Shown piece after piece: positions 1-7,406 of a DNA stretch of 50,123 nt. The stretch lies in the NCBI GenBank assembly GCA_964408435.1, contig CAYOZL010000010.1, positions 1 through 50,123 of the forward strand, given 5' to 3'. A program made the translations under genes and the position numbers. Origin of the DNA: CAYOZL01 sp964408435. Lineage in GTDB: Bacteria; Bdellovibrionota_C; UBA2361; SZUA-149; CAYOZL01. The notes under the pieces are model-generated. The model ran no database searches, had not been told where the DNA came from, and was given only the letters and a program-made list of their open reading frames with translations. The first letter of the stretch is position 1. The number at the start of each line of letters is the position of its first letter.

Positions 1-204
1 ATTAAAGATGCAATTCAAATTTTAGCTATTAATCCATTTTCTGATGCACTTAGAGTCAAGAAGTTAAAAAAAGAAAAAAACCTATATCGACTTAGAGTTG
101 GTGATTATAGAGTAATATACGAAGTTAAAAACGAACAGCTTTTAATTACAGTCGTTAGACTTGGACATCGAAAAGATGTCTATAGATATTTAAAATCAAA
201 ATAA
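1..204 (+). CDS. RelE/ParE-family toxin, 5'-truncated by the window edge
   Basis: Reading frame 1 is open from the first base to a TAA at 202-204 and gives 67 residues. The stretch YRLRVGDYRVIYEV followed by VVRLGHRKDVYR is the classic C-terminal half of the RelE/ParE fold, the ribosome-dependent mRNA endonuclease or gyrase-inhibitor superfamily of type II toxins. The start and any antitoxin gene lie outside the window, so the pair cannot be confirmed. There is no frame damage in the visible part. The family call is firm from the motif; the choice between RelE and ParE activity is not. Confidence 0.8.
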   Translation: MKDAIQILAINPFSDALRVKKLKKEKNLYRLRVGDYRVIYEVKNEQLLITVVRLGHRKDVYRYLKSK

Positions 205-230
205 AAAAAAGAGAGCGAAAGTACGCCCTC
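203..230 (-). terminator. Intrinsic terminator of the lipoprotein gene at 262-624
   Basis: Read on the minus strand, a 7-bp stem (224-230 with 211-217, one mismatch) is followed by a run of eight T at 203-210. It lies between two converging genes and may stop transcription from both sides. Confidence 0.6.
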
Positions 231-261
231 TACACTATTAAAATCTACACTATCAAAGCTG

Positions 262-624
262 TTAATTTTTCTTAACTGCTAGTCCACTCGCTTCTATATA
301 ACCCCACGTAGTAAGACCAATGCCTTTTTTATATCTTGTATTTATTACCGCATTCGCACCGATTCTTTTTGCTTCTTTAGCTAGTGCAGTATTTACTTGC
401 TCTCTTGTTGGGTCTTTATGAAATGCAGTCAGTTTCTTTACTGTTGCTTCAACATTACCTAAAGATTCATAACTGACTGTAGGTAAGCTAGATTCTAAAA
501 TCTGCACTCCAGAATTTATTTGCCTAGCTTCTTGTGCATTTAGCTCAGTGTTAGTATTAACCCTGTAACTAGCACAGCTACTAGCTAAGAATCCTAGAAA
601 AGTAATTAGTAAAACTTTTTTCAT
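262..624 (-). CDS. Small lipoprotein with a YbjQ-like fold (tentative)
   Basis: This 120-residue protein starts with a lipoprotein signal; the lipobox ASSC puts the acylated cysteine at residue 17, so it should be membrane-anchored in the envelope. The mature part has ESLGNVEATV near residue 55 and EAKRIGANAVINTRY near residue 90. That pattern recalls YbjQ/heavy-metal-binding-like or DUF4156-like small lipoproteins; the assignment rests on the motif only. A good ribosome site (AAGGAGAA) sits 6 nt before the ATG. It is followed by a terminator and appears monocistronic. Function unknown. Confidence 0.75.
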   Translation of the reverse strand: MKKVLLITFLGFLASSCASYRVNTNTELNAQEARQINSGVQILESSLPTVSYESLGNVEATVKKLTAFHKDPTREQVNTALAKEAKRIGANAVINTRYKKGIGLTTWGYIEASGLAVKKN

Positions 625-760
625 AATATTCTCCTTTATTTTGTATTTATTTTTATTTTGTACTTACAATCTCTCAGCTTGACCAACATACGCTATCTCA
701 CAAGGAAGTAGCCCAAGGCATTCAAAACCGATTCTAACATAAATAGTTTAGTATCTATCT

Positions 761-789
761 AATCGCAGAAATGAGCTAAAAGTTGCTAA
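761..789 (+). repeat. Core box of dispersed repeat A (degenerate copy)
   Basis: The sequence reads ATCGCAGA, a short spacer, then AAAAGTTGCTA. The same two boxes with similar spacing occur at 1468, 2637, 28566 and, inverted, at 13523 and 19093. Here they lie between two lipoprotein genes. Confidence 0.6.
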
Positions 790-795
790 AATAAG

Positions 796-1335
796 TTATT
801 GATTCTCTTTTTTATAGAAAACACATTTATTAAATAACTGCGTAGCTTTTTGCTTACTTGTATCTATAAATTGTATCTCACCATCATTCTTACTGTTAGA
901 TAAGGCATAATCAGCAGCAACTCCTACGACACTAAACAATCCTATGCCGAGCGTTCTTGAAAGTCTGGGTTTAATCTCAAAGAAATGCTCAGTATTAGCA
1001 GGGAAATTTTTAGTTAATTCGTGCTCTCCTACCCCACCTTTTAGATCGAGTACTAAAGTGTGGTTTCCAGCTGAAACATCATACTTATAGCAACCACTCT
1101 TTGGTAATTCGATAATTTTTTGTCCATCAACATAGATTCTTGAATGCTGACCCATATGCTTCTCGCCTGGTCTTAGAAAGTAAATACTTGCTTTATTAGA
1201 GTAATTATTTGCATTCCTTGAATAATAATTACTCATGCTCTCTCCTTTAATCTCTACTGTTTTAAAGATTGGGCCACATGATGATAATAACAGTGTTAAT
1301 AATAGGGACAATAAAATTAGATTTAAAATTCGCAT
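796..1335 (-). CDS. Lipoprotein, DUF2846-like
   Basis: I place the start at the second ATG (1335), because GGAGGA sits just upstream of it and the upstream ATG at 1347 overlaps that site. The 179-residue protein has a signal peptide with lipobox LLSSC (cysteine 20). A central segment (IYFLRPG, then RIYVDGQKI, then GNHTLVLDL) has the pattern of DUF2846-type lipoproteins, which carry a beta-sandwich with a YxDG-like turn. The role of that family is unknown to me. It is flanked by repeat A on its 5' side and by a repeat A core on its 3' side, so the gene may have moved as a unit. Confidence 0.75.
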   Translation of the reverse strand: MRILNLILLSLLLTLLLSSCGPIFKTVEIKGESMSNYYSRNANNYSNKASIYFLRPGEKHMGQHSRIYVDGQKIIELPKSGCYKYDVSAGNHTLVLDLKGGVGEHELTKNFPANTEHFFEIKPRLSRTLGIGLFSVVGVAADYALSNSKNDGEIQFIDTSKQKATQLFNKCVFYKKENQ

Positions 1336-1370
1336 TACTTCCTCCATATTCTTATTATAGACTCACAAAG

Positions 1371-1495
1371 TGGACGCACTATGTGCGGCCTTATACACTT
1401 TTACAGCCTTTAGCCAGAGGCTAATAGCTTTGCTAACGGCTACAGCTTTCACTGTCGCCTACTATCTAATCGCGGATTTAGGAGTAAAGTTGCTA
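1371..1495 (+). repeat. Dispersed repeat A, full copy A1
   Basis: A GC-rich string of mini-hairpins in AT-rich DNA: CGCAC-TAT-GTGCG, then TAGCC-AGA-GGCTA, then TAGC-TTT-GCTA, a linker AGCTTTCACTGTCGCCTA, and finally the core ATCGCGGA...AAAGTTGCTA at 1468-1495. A near copy lies at 28478-28593. Partial copies lie at 2572-2664 and 5434-5530. It sits just upstream of the 796-1335 lipoprotein gene and before the foreign-looking block. Confidence 0.85.
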
Positions 1496-1606
1496 TCTAA
1501 ATAAATTAACTTTTAAAAATCTTGCTAATTTTTAAGACAAATATGAGCCTAATTTTAATAAATTTCATATTTATGATAAAAATCATGCGTGCTCAAGTAG
1601 AGCCAA

Positions 1607-1635
1607 CGCTTGTCTGAAGATTCAAGCGGTTTTTT
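1607..1635 (+). terminator. Hairpin with T-run in the leader of the 1663 gene
   Basis: CGCTTG (1607-1612) pairs with CAAGCG (1623-1628), followed by GGTTTTTTG. It stands 28 nt before the start codon of the next gene, so it may terminate incoming transcripts or act as a leader attenuator. Confidence 0.55.
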
Positions 1636-1662
1636 GTTCCAAATAGGAATTTGAGGTTAGAT

Positions 1663-2496
1663 ATGAGTAGTAGAGATAAAAAAGACAACTGGAAAATGGA
1701 ATTCGGTCAAATCGGTGCATTTTTGAAGATCATGAATTCTTGTGGAGTCGATCCTAGTGATATAGGGGCAGTCCTTCGTAACCAAGAAACTGCAATCAAT
1801 CTTGCTCGTTATTGGAAAAATGGAGCTCTTGTTAAAGAGCAATATGAGGTAGATCGTTCTTGGAGAATTGCTCGAGAAATACTTGGAATGAATTTCTTTG
1901 ATCCAAATGATGTGAGTCGAGCTTTTGGTGTTGATTTCGATACTGAAATGATTGAAGGTCTTTCAGAAATTCCTTATTCACGTGAGGAACTGAAAAAAGT
2001 CAAAGAAACGCACTTCCTTTTTCCTGGATATCCACTTTCTGTTCTTGGTGTGAAACAAGGAGTAGAAAAAGGAGAAGAGTTGGGCTGTTTTCCAAAGCTA
2101 TATATTGGCACTGATATTAAATCAAAGCATGGAAATACAAGTTGGGTTGAAACTACCAGGAAAGAAGTAGTTGAAGAGACAAAAGTCAAGCCCCAATGGT
2201 ATTTGATGCGTAAAGGAAACACGCAGTTATCAGGCTTTAGCTTTACTGAAAAAGTTGAAAAACTTTCAGAGAAAGAGAGACTCGCTGAAGCTTGTGAAGC
2301 GATATTTGGAAATGTATTGTATCTCAGAATGAATAGAGAGTATGTATTTGGTTCTGATGGGCTCTTGGTTTGTAGTCACGTTCTCTCAAGTACTTATCAG
2401 GTCGGGATTGGAGGCGACAAAGCAGGCTTCTTTTATGTTTGCGATCATGAAATAGACGTTGTAATGGGCTGTAATATAGCTACCGTTTACAAGTAG
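1663..2496 (+). CDS. Uncharacterised 277-residue protein, Parcubacteria-like
   Basis: The start is the ATG at 1663, with GAGG 6 nt upstream; an in-frame TTG at 1651 has no ribosome site. No signal peptide or membrane segment is seen. Residues 115-130 read HFLFPGYPLSVLGVKQ and the C-terminal half contains WYLMRKG and NREYVFGSDG. I associate this layout (a PGYPLS-like motif, then a WxLxRK segment) with hypothetical proteins of Parcubacteria; this is recollection, not a search. Arginine codons are often CGT/CGA, unlike the AGA-rich plasmid core. It is bracketed by a leader hairpin and a strong 3' hairpin. Function unknown; likely recent transfer. Confidence 0.75.
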   Translation: MSSRDKKDNWKMEFGQIGAFLKIMNSCGVDPSDIGAVLRNQETAINLARYWKNGALVKEQYEVDRSWRIAREILGMNFFDPNDVSRAFGVDFDTEMIEGLSEIPYSREELKKVKETHFLFPGYPLSVLGVKQGVEKGEELGCFPKLYIGTDIKSKHGNTSWVETTRKEVVEETKVKPQWYLMRKGNTQLSGFSFTEKVEKLSEKERLAEACEAIFGNVLYLRMNREYVFGSDGLLVCSHVLSSTYQVGIGGDKAGFFYVCDHEIDVVMGCNIATVYK

Positions 2497-2527
2497 TCGA
2501 TGATTTATTGAAGGTTGAAATCTTTGT

Positions 2528-2552
2528 GGCGTTGTTGAGCTTCAACAACGCC
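2528..2552 (+). terminator. Strong 10-bp hairpin after the 1663-2496 gene
   Basis: A perfect 10-bp stem (2528-2537 with 2543-2552, arm GGCGTTGTTG) with a 5-nt loop lies 31 nt after the stop codon. The following sequence is T-rich but has no uniform T-run. Confidence 0.65.
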
Positions 2553-2571
2553 CTTATTTCTAATATTTTAT

Positions 2572-2664
2572 AGGCTTCAAGCTACCGCTTGACAGCGTTG
2601 CTGGCGCCTACAGCTTTCACTGTTGCCTAGTTTATTAATCGCGGATATGAGAAGAAAGTTGCTA
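2572..2664 (+). repeat. Dispersed repeat A, copy A4 lacking the first hairpin
   Basis: It begins with the alternative middle module CAAGC-TACC-GCTTG, continues through GGCGCCTACAGCTTTCACTG, and ends with the core ATCGCGGA...AAAGTTGCTA at 2637-2664. The middle module matches copy A2 (5491-5530), whereas the linker and core match copy A1. Confidence 0.8.
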
Positions 2665-2727
2665 GTTAGAGATAAAAAATTGGTGGGGAACGGTGCTTGT
2701 TCCCAAGTAGTAGTGAATAGTAAAGAC

Positions 2728-3021
2728 TCACCTCGAGTATTTGTAATCGAGTGCGTAGCCAACAAAGTAACCTCCCTCTCCTGGAATGAAGATTTTTGAA
2801 AGTTCCTGCATCTCCAATCGAAGTTCATGTTGGTAGTTGTTGCTTATCGACTCCGCCTCATTAAACTTTTTTAGTAAAATTCTAAAAAGTCTAGAGTAAG
2901 TGCCTTTCAGTATTGAACGACGAATAGGTCGTTTAGAGAGATAGCGAACAAGTTCGCATAGCTCGTCCAGTGTGTACTGAGCAAACGAAGCGTAAATAGC
3001 GCAGATAATGAATTTCTTCAT
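2728..3021 (-). CDS. Small uncharacterised protein (97 aa)
   Basis: The ATG at 3021 is preceded by AAAGGA at a good distance. The protein starts with a short hydrophobic stretch (KKFIICAIYASFA) that could be a weak signal peptide or anchor, followed by a basic helical part with KRPIRRSILK and LFRILLKKFNEAE. No family is recognised. The leader carries a long imperfect hairpin (3037-3105). Codon usage and strong leader structure match the neighbouring foreign-looking genes rather than the plasmid core. The DNA 3' of it holds repeat A copy A4. It is probably real because of the ribosome site, but it could be a degraded gene. Confidence 0.55.
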   Translation of the reverse strand: MKKFIICAIYASFAQYTLDELCELVRYLSKRPIRRSILKGTYSRLFRILLKKFNEAESISNNYQHELRLEMQELSKIFIPGEGGYFVGYALDYKYSR

Positions 3022-3036
3022 TGTGTAAATCCTTTA

Positions 3037-3105
3037 AGTTAAGTGATGTGATTTGCGCACATAATACTGTTATTTCAGTATATATCTGAGCAAATCACCT
3101 TAACT
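3037..3105 (-). promoter_or_regulatory. Long imperfect leader hairpin upstream of the 2728-3021 gene
   Basis: The outer arms (AGTTAAG...GTGATTTGC and GCAAATCAC-CTTAACT) pair across about 70 nt. Inside is a perfect apical stem AATACTG/CAGTATA-like at 3064-3069 and 3076-3081. It ends 16 nt before the start codon and next to the ribosome site, so a post-transcriptional control role is possible. Confidence 0.5.
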
Positions 3106-3459
3106 CTATTTACTAACTTCTAATTTATTCACTTCTACTTTAAGAAAAAACCTTTTAATAAAAAATTAAAAAAACTTAGAAAACCTTAAGTACAAGCACA
3201 TATGTTCCCGAATAAGATGCACTTATTCGGAAACAAATTTTTTATTTCTACCCATATTAAATTATCTGTACGTTATTAAGGGTTTTTATTTAAATGTTAT
3301 AAAAAAATCTAATTCAAACAGATTCGAATACCAGAATATTTTAAGTCACTATATTTAGTGAAATTTATATAATATATGTGCTTAAAATTGAATAAGGGAA
3401 GAGATTCTTACGAGCCTTGTATGGTTCGTTATTTTTTTGTTTTTTGAGGAAATGATTCA
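3106..3459. other. Gene-free leader region with a terminator-like hairpin at 3208-3230
   Basis: No coding potential is seen. A perfect 9-bp stem (CCGAATAAG, 3208-3216, with 3222-3230) is followed by AAACAAATTTTTT. A TATAAT box lies at 3368-3373. AAACAGATTCGAATA at 3316-3330 recurs at 25569-25583 in the leader of another foreign-looking gene. Confidence 0.5.
3410..3440 (+). promoter_or_regulatory. Terminator-like leader hairpin before the 3460 gene
   Basis: ACGAGCC (3410-3416) pairs with GGTTCGT (3423-3429, one G-T pair), directly followed by a T-rich run up to 3440 and then the ribosome site GAGG. This is the geometry of a transcription attenuator in a short leader. Confidence 0.55.
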
Positions 3460-4035
3460 ATGTACTTTCTTATGTACTTTGTTGCTGTGAGTGTTCTTTT
3501 TCTTATCTTTTTCCCAATTTTTGGGAACTTGAAAACAAAAGAAGAAGAGAAGAGAAAAGAAGAACTACGAGCTTTTGTTGCTCAAGTTCGAGCAAAACTC
3601 GATCCCGACAAAGAAAGAAAGACTTTGTTCTCGAGTGCCGAATTCATGCGTCGGTACGACTCTTTTAGTGAAGAAGAGATAGGGTTTATCTCTACACAAA
3701 TACTCTTTGATTCTCCTTCGAAGTTAGAGTTGAAGTATATTCTTCAAGATGCTCCTTCATTACGCGAAGAAGCTTGGCAGAAGTTACTTGAGTTGAAACC
3801 AACAATTCAAGACCTTTTTGAGGCCATTGCAGCAGTTGATGAAAAAAATGAGCTACGTTTGCGGATTGGTGAAAAGATACTTGAACGAGATCTAGTGATT
3901 ACAGATTTATTGCGTCTTCTTAACTGGATTCCTTCAATGCGTGAACAAGTCGAGCGAAAGCTCGCTGAGAACGAAGTAAGTGAGAAAGATATGGAATTCT
4001 TTCGCAAGGAGACTTCTAGCAAACATTCCGTGTAA
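3460..4035 (+). CDS. Membrane-anchored protein with a LREEAWQKLL repeat unit
   Basis: A 191-residue protein with one N-terminal membrane segment (about residues 3-22, FLMYFVAVSVLFLIFF), a charged linker (KTKEEEKRKEELR), and a helical cytoplasmic part. Residues 100-118 contain LREEAWQKLLE, the same unit that is repeated about ten times in the protein at 4248-5135. Two further degenerate units follow (LRLRIGEKILE and MREQVERKLAE). The start ATG has GAGGAA 8 nt upstream. CGT/CGA codons are frequent. I associate these LREEAWxKLL repeats with Parcubacteria. Function unknown; a protein-protein scaffold is plausible. Confidence 0.75.
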   Translation: MYFLMYFVAVSVLFLIFFPIFGNLKTKEEEKRKEELRAFVAQVRAKLDPDKERKTLFSSAEFMRRYDSFSEEEIGFISTQILFDSPSKLELKYILQDAPSLREEAWQKLLELKPTIQDLFEAIAAVDEKNELRLRIGEKILERDLVITDLLRLLNWIPSMREQVERKLAENEVSEKDMEFFRKETSSKHSV

Positions 4036-4052
4036 AATACGGTCTTTTGTTT
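4028..4052 (+). terminator. Terminator overlapping the stop of the 3460-4035 gene
   Basis: CCGTGT (4028-4033) pairs with ATACGG (4037-4042) across an AAA loop, followed by TCTTTTGTTTTG. The stop codon TAA at 4033-4035 lies inside the hairpin. Confidence 0.65.
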
Positions 4053-4247
4053 TGTTGCAGTTTCTTTCTCTGATTCTTACTGGCGTTTTTTCAAAAGGTT
4101 TGAAAATCGCTCGTAGGAATCTGTTCGTTTATTTAAAAAATCACTTAACGCTCATAATTAGAGAGATATAGAAAAGAGATGCGAAGTTTAACCTTTAATA
4201 AAAAGGAAAAAATGCATCTCAATATCAGTAAGTAGTGCACCCTCCCC

Positions 4248-5135
4248 CTAGTTTCTACTAGAATCTCTAATAAGTTCCATAACCTCATCTGTTGATTCTT
4301 TCTCTATGTTGAGTAAGGCCCTTGCTTGCTCACGTAGTGGCTCTACATATTCAATAATGTATATAAGGTCATCGCTATTTGGCTCAGACTCCTGTAGTTT
4401 TTGCCAAGCTTGCTCACGTAGTGACTCGACATACCGGATGATGTATCTCAGGTCATTGTTATTCGGATTACTCTCAAATAGTTTTTGCCCAGCCCTTTCA
4501 CGTAGTGTTTCAAAATTCTCGATAACGTACCTCAGGTCAAGACCATTTGGTTCATTCTCAACTAATTTCTTCCAAGCTTCCTCGCGCAGTGGTTCTACAA
4601 ACTTGATAATGTATACCATGTCATCGTTACTTGGCTCATTTTGAAGTAGTTTTTGCCAAGCCTCTTCACGTAGTTTTTGCCAAGTATGTTCAGGTACTTG
4701 CGCTGCACGTAGGATAATGTATCTGAGGTCACTATTGTTTGGCTCATTCTCAAGTAGTTTATTCGCTGCCAGCTCATAAAGTGAATCTACATATCGCATA
4801 AGGTACATTAGATCATTATTACTTGGGTTATTCTCAAGCAGTTTTTGTCCAGCTTCCTCACGCAGTGAGCTTACATGTTTTATCAGGTATTTTAGGTCAT
4901 CGTTACTTGGGTCGTTCTCAAGCAACTTTTGTCCAGCTTGCTCACGCATTGGCTGTACATATAGGATAATGTATCTGAGGTCACTATTGTTTGGTGAATC
5001 CTCAAATAGCTTCTGTCCTGCCTGCAAGCTCAGTGGCTCGACGTACTGGATGATGTATCTCAAGTCATTGTTACTTGGCCCTGGATCGCTATTTAAAAGA
5101 CGAAACCACAATTGATCTTTTGTGTTTACAGTCAT
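4248..5135 (-). CDS. 28-residue helical-repeat protein
   Basis: This 295-residue protein is built almost entirely of about ten units of 28 residues with consensus LREQAGQKLLENEPSNDDL then RYIIKYVEP. One unit (near residue 135) carries an 8-residue insertion. Each unit predicts two helices, so the whole should form a HEAT/TPR-like solenoid for protein binding. There is no signal peptide or membrane segment. The DNA repeats at 84 bp are diverged, so the array is old rather than freshly amplified. Ribosome site is weak (AAAGAAAGAA). The same unit occurs in the 3460-4035 protein, which suggests partners or a shared source. I know such repeats mainly from Parcubacteria. Confidence 0.8.
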   Translation of the reverse strand: MTVNTKDQLWFRLLNSDPGPSNNDLRYIIQYVEPLSLQAGQKLFEDSPNNSDLRYIILYVQPMREQAGQKLLENDPSNDDLKYLIKHVSSLREEAGQKLLENNPSNNDLMYLMRYVDSLYELAANKLLENEPNNSDLRYIILRAAQVPEHTWQKLREEAWQKLLQNEPSNDDMVYIIKFVEPLREEAWKKLVENEPNGLDLRYVIENFETLRERAGQKLFESNPNNNDLRYIIRYVESLREQAWQKLQESEPNSDDLIYIIEYVEPLREQARALLNIEKESTDEVMELIRDSSRN

Positions 5136-5165
5136 GGGAATTCTTTCTTTCTTTTTTGAAGTTCA

Positions 5166-5221
5166 GTAACAGCTTTTAAGACTTAGATTTTAAGATCTAG
5201 AAAAGCCCTAAAAGCTATTAC
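5166..5221 (-). promoter_or_regulatory. Leader hairpin upstream of the 28-residue-repeat gene
   Basis: GTAACAGCTTTT (5166-5177) pairs with AAAAGCTATTAC (5210-5221), one mismatch, enclosing about 32 nt. It lies 31 nt before the start codon at 5135, like the leader hairpin of the 2728-3021 gene. The rest of 5222-5433 shows no gene. Confidence 0.5.
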
Positions 5222-5433
5222 CGAATAAAAGAATAACTATGTCTATTTTTAAAAAACCAATAATTCTTTGCATCTCCTATACTGATATCAATGCTGAAAA
5301 CAGTGGTAGGAGGTGTTTCTATTGTCTTCTTCTCGTATGATTTGGTTTTTAAAATAATAGCGTTGATTTAGTGAGAAATCAATAGGATGAGATTTTGTTT
5401 TTGGTTAGAACAGGATCTAAGTTATCAGCATAG

Positions 5434-5530
5434 AGTTGGACTCACTGCGTGTCGTTGTGGACGCACTATGTGCGGCCTTATACACTTTTACAGGCTTCAA
5501 GCTACCGCTTGACAGTTCCACTGGCGCCTA
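5434..5530 (+). repeat. Dispersed repeat A, copy A2 without the core
   Basis: It contains CAC-TGC-GTG, CGCAC-TAT-GTGCG (5460-5472), the 20-nt linker with TATACACTTTTACAG, and the alternative module CAAGC-TACC-GCTTG (5499-5511) through GGCGCCTACC. It stops there: the linker and the core are absent and coding sequence of the parA partner follows. The end of that gene lies inside the repeat. Confidence 0.8.
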
Positions 5531-6079
5531 CCCCGTTTTTAATAACTCTAGCTAATTCAGATTCAAATTTATCCCTATCTGCTTCAAAGCCCTTCGCGTT
5601 ACTAGGTCGTTTCATAGCAGGAAGTTTCATAGCTTCAGTAGCGATATTGCCAAGTGAGTCTTTAATTGCAGAAAAGACTGCTCTAGCAACATGAGAACGA
5701 GTAAGAGAAGAATTAATAGCAGTAGATAAAATACTTTCTAATTCATCAAAAGCTTTTGCAGTTGAAGGTGTTAAAACAATTTCACGCTTTACGTTCGCTA
5801 ACTCCCCTGTTGGCTCATTTGTGGGAAGCTTTGTTGGTAAGTTTGTTGCTACTTGTCCCGTATTTACTTTTTCTTCTCTAAGAGGAATCTTATTACTTAT
5901 TGCTTTAGCAATTTTTGTAGCCTTAACTTTTATTGCCGGTATTTCCCTTGCTGGTATTTCTCTGGGTAGCGGCTTAATCTCTTCATAATTCTCTACACTA
6001 CTTAAAAGTGAGTCTGTAAGTGAAGGGTCTAAGAATTTATCTAATGAGCTATATGATTTTTTCTTTTTTAGTTTTTTTG
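5502..6079 (-). CDS. parA-partner gene, 5' end lost in the scaffold gap
   Basis: The minus strand is open for 191 codons from the gap down to a TAG at 5502-5504. The visible protein has a Lys/Pro-rich disordered part (KPLPREIPAREIPAIKVK) and a helical C-terminal domain (TPSTAKAFDELESILSTAIN, then RSHVARAVFSAIKDSL). It directly follows parA on the same strand. That is the place of ParB or another centromere-binding partner, but no ParB motif is visible, so the role is inferred from position. The last ten codons (GVGASGTVKR) are encoded by repeat A copy A2, so the natural C-terminus was probably replaced when the repeat arrived. Confidence 0.65.
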
Positions 6080-6179
6080 NNNNNNNNNNNNNNNNNNNNN
6101 NNNNNNNNNNNNNNNNNNNNNNNNNNNNNNNNNNNNNNNNNNNNNNNNNNNNNNNNNNNNNNNNNNNNNNNNNNNNNNN
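6080..6179. other. Assembly gap of 100 N
   Basis: Exactly 100 N, the usual placeholder for a gap of unknown size. It removes the C-terminus of ParA and the start of its partner. Reading frames cannot be carried across it. Confidence 0.99.
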
Positions 6180-6841
6180 GGTAGATAATTTTTTACTAAT
6201 TTAGAAATGTCTTTCCATTGATTAGAGGTTCTTTTTGCTTTTGCAATGATTACTCCTAGTATTTCTAATTTTTTATTTAAATGCTTTCTTGCTTGAGCAA
6301 TATCTCTTAATGCCTCCCCTAGCCCAGCTATTGCTAATGGTTCTGGAATTACGCAGAAAAGGAACCAATCAGAACATGCATAAGCTGAAATTGTTAGTGT
6401 TGCACCCGCACTAGGTTGAGTATCAAGAAGAATAAAATCATAAAGTTTTCTAGCTTCTTTTAGTCCAGCATCCAGTAGTCTAATTTTATCAACCATCTTA
6501 GGTAACTTTGAATCTAGAACATTCATATCTGTTCTAGCTGGAATTAAATGCACCCCTTCTGGCATTTCTTCAGTAATCGCTAAATCACTAACTGATTCAT
6601 TATCAATTACAAGCTCCAGTGTCCCAGAATATTCTTCAGGGTTAATACCAAGTAATTTTGTAGACCCTGCTGTTGGATCTAGATCAATGATTAAAACTTT
6701 ATAACCCTTTTCTCCAAGCCCTGCTGCAATATGAGTAGTATTTGTAGATTTTCCAACACCACCTTTTTGATTTCCAATTCCTAGAACTATTCCTAGAGCT
6801 TTATTATTTTTTCCTTTTGCCAGTGGCTTTACTTTAGACAT
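6180..6841 (-). CDS. parA: ParA-family partition ATPase, 3' end lost in the gap
   Basis: I place the start at 6841 (MSKVKPL) because AAAGGAAAAC lies just upstream; the longer frame to 6904 runs into GCATTC repeats. The visible 220 residues carry the deviant Walker A motif GNQKGGVGKST (about residues 22-32), Walker A' DLDPTAGS, and Walker B FILLDTQPS. These mark a ParA/Soj-type ATPase that binds DNA nonspecifically and moves plasmid copies by a diffusion-ratchet mechanism. There is no long N-terminal HTH extension, so it is closer to the short ParA type. The repeat cluster upstream could be its centromere and promoter operator. Confidence 0.9.
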
Positions 6842-6859
6842 ATCAGTTTTCCTTTTTCT

Positions 6860-7294
6860 GCATTCCAGTTTCCCTCTCTTTCCTGCATTCCCGAATGCGG
6901 GCATTCCTACATAGGATAATCAAATAGCTTTATATTTCTGACAAGTTCATTCAACTTAAACTCTTAGTCTTATAAAATTACTCTCATACAGGCATTCCAG
7001 AACTCCTGTATGCCCGCACTCCAGCATTCAGGGACTCAGGAGCTCATGAGTGCAGGATTTCCTGCGTGCGGGCGTTCTTGCATGCAGGCATGCCTGAATG
7101 CAGGAATACTCTTAGGGTATTCAGATATGATTGATATTTAATCATTTATTTAAATGTTAAGGCATTCAGGAATCCAATTTTTGTATCTATAGAAAGTTAC
7201 TAGCAAAAATTTATACGCATTCATGAGTGCGATTGGTTTAGCTCAATTTCTTGATTCTCCGTGAGTATTCATGCGTTCCAGCATTCGGGAATGC
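6860..7294. repeat. GCATTC/GAATGC repeat cluster: candidate centromere or origin
   Basis: At least ten copies of GCATTC or its complement lie in 435 bp: 6860, 6885, 6893, 6901, 6992, 7024, 7096, 7162, 7217, 7281 and 7289. Two form perfect palindromes, GCATTC-CC-GAATGC (6885-6898) and GCATTC-GG-GAATGC (7281-7294). Related forms (GCACTCC, GCGTTC, GAGTGC) fill the spaces. No gene fits here. Position directly upstream of parA supports a parS-like centromere and/or iteron origin. Confidence 0.6.
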
Positions 7295-7308
7295 GTAGTA
7301 TTAACTTT

Positions 7309-7394
7309 GAGTCAATTTTTGACTCGGCATGGTGGCGTGATCTTTTAGTTCGGAAGAAGAGGGGGCGAGGAGTGGAGATAAAATACTCCTCGCC
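7309..7394. repeat. Two perfect inverted repeats beside the repeat cluster
   Basis: GAGTCAA-TTT-TTGACTC at 7309-7325, and a 10-bp stem GGCGAGGAGT (7364-7373) pairing with 7385-7394 across 11 nt. The second lies 12 nt after the stop of the 7407-7640 gene and may end its transcript, though no T-run follows. Confidence 0.5.
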
Positions 7395-7406
7395 ATTAAT
7401 CTTTAT

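Noticed and set aside
2577..2828. Minus-strand frame of 83 codons over repeat A copy A4
   Set aside because: It overlaps the repeat and the 2728 gene, and has a Ser/Thr-rich shadow-like composition.
4248..5135. Regular 84-bp repeats that could look like a CRISPR or satellite array
   Set aside because: The periodicity follows a complete reading frame with a 28-residue protein repeat, and the repeats diverge mainly as coding sequence does.
5449..5694. Plus-strand frame of 81 codons
   Set aside because: It is the complement of the parA-partner gene joined to repeat A, without a ribosome site or family pattern.
6068..6904. ParA frame read through the N gap to a stop at 6068
   Set aside because: The gap length is a placeholder, so the continuation has no meaning; the extended N-terminus to 6904 is also repeat sequence.
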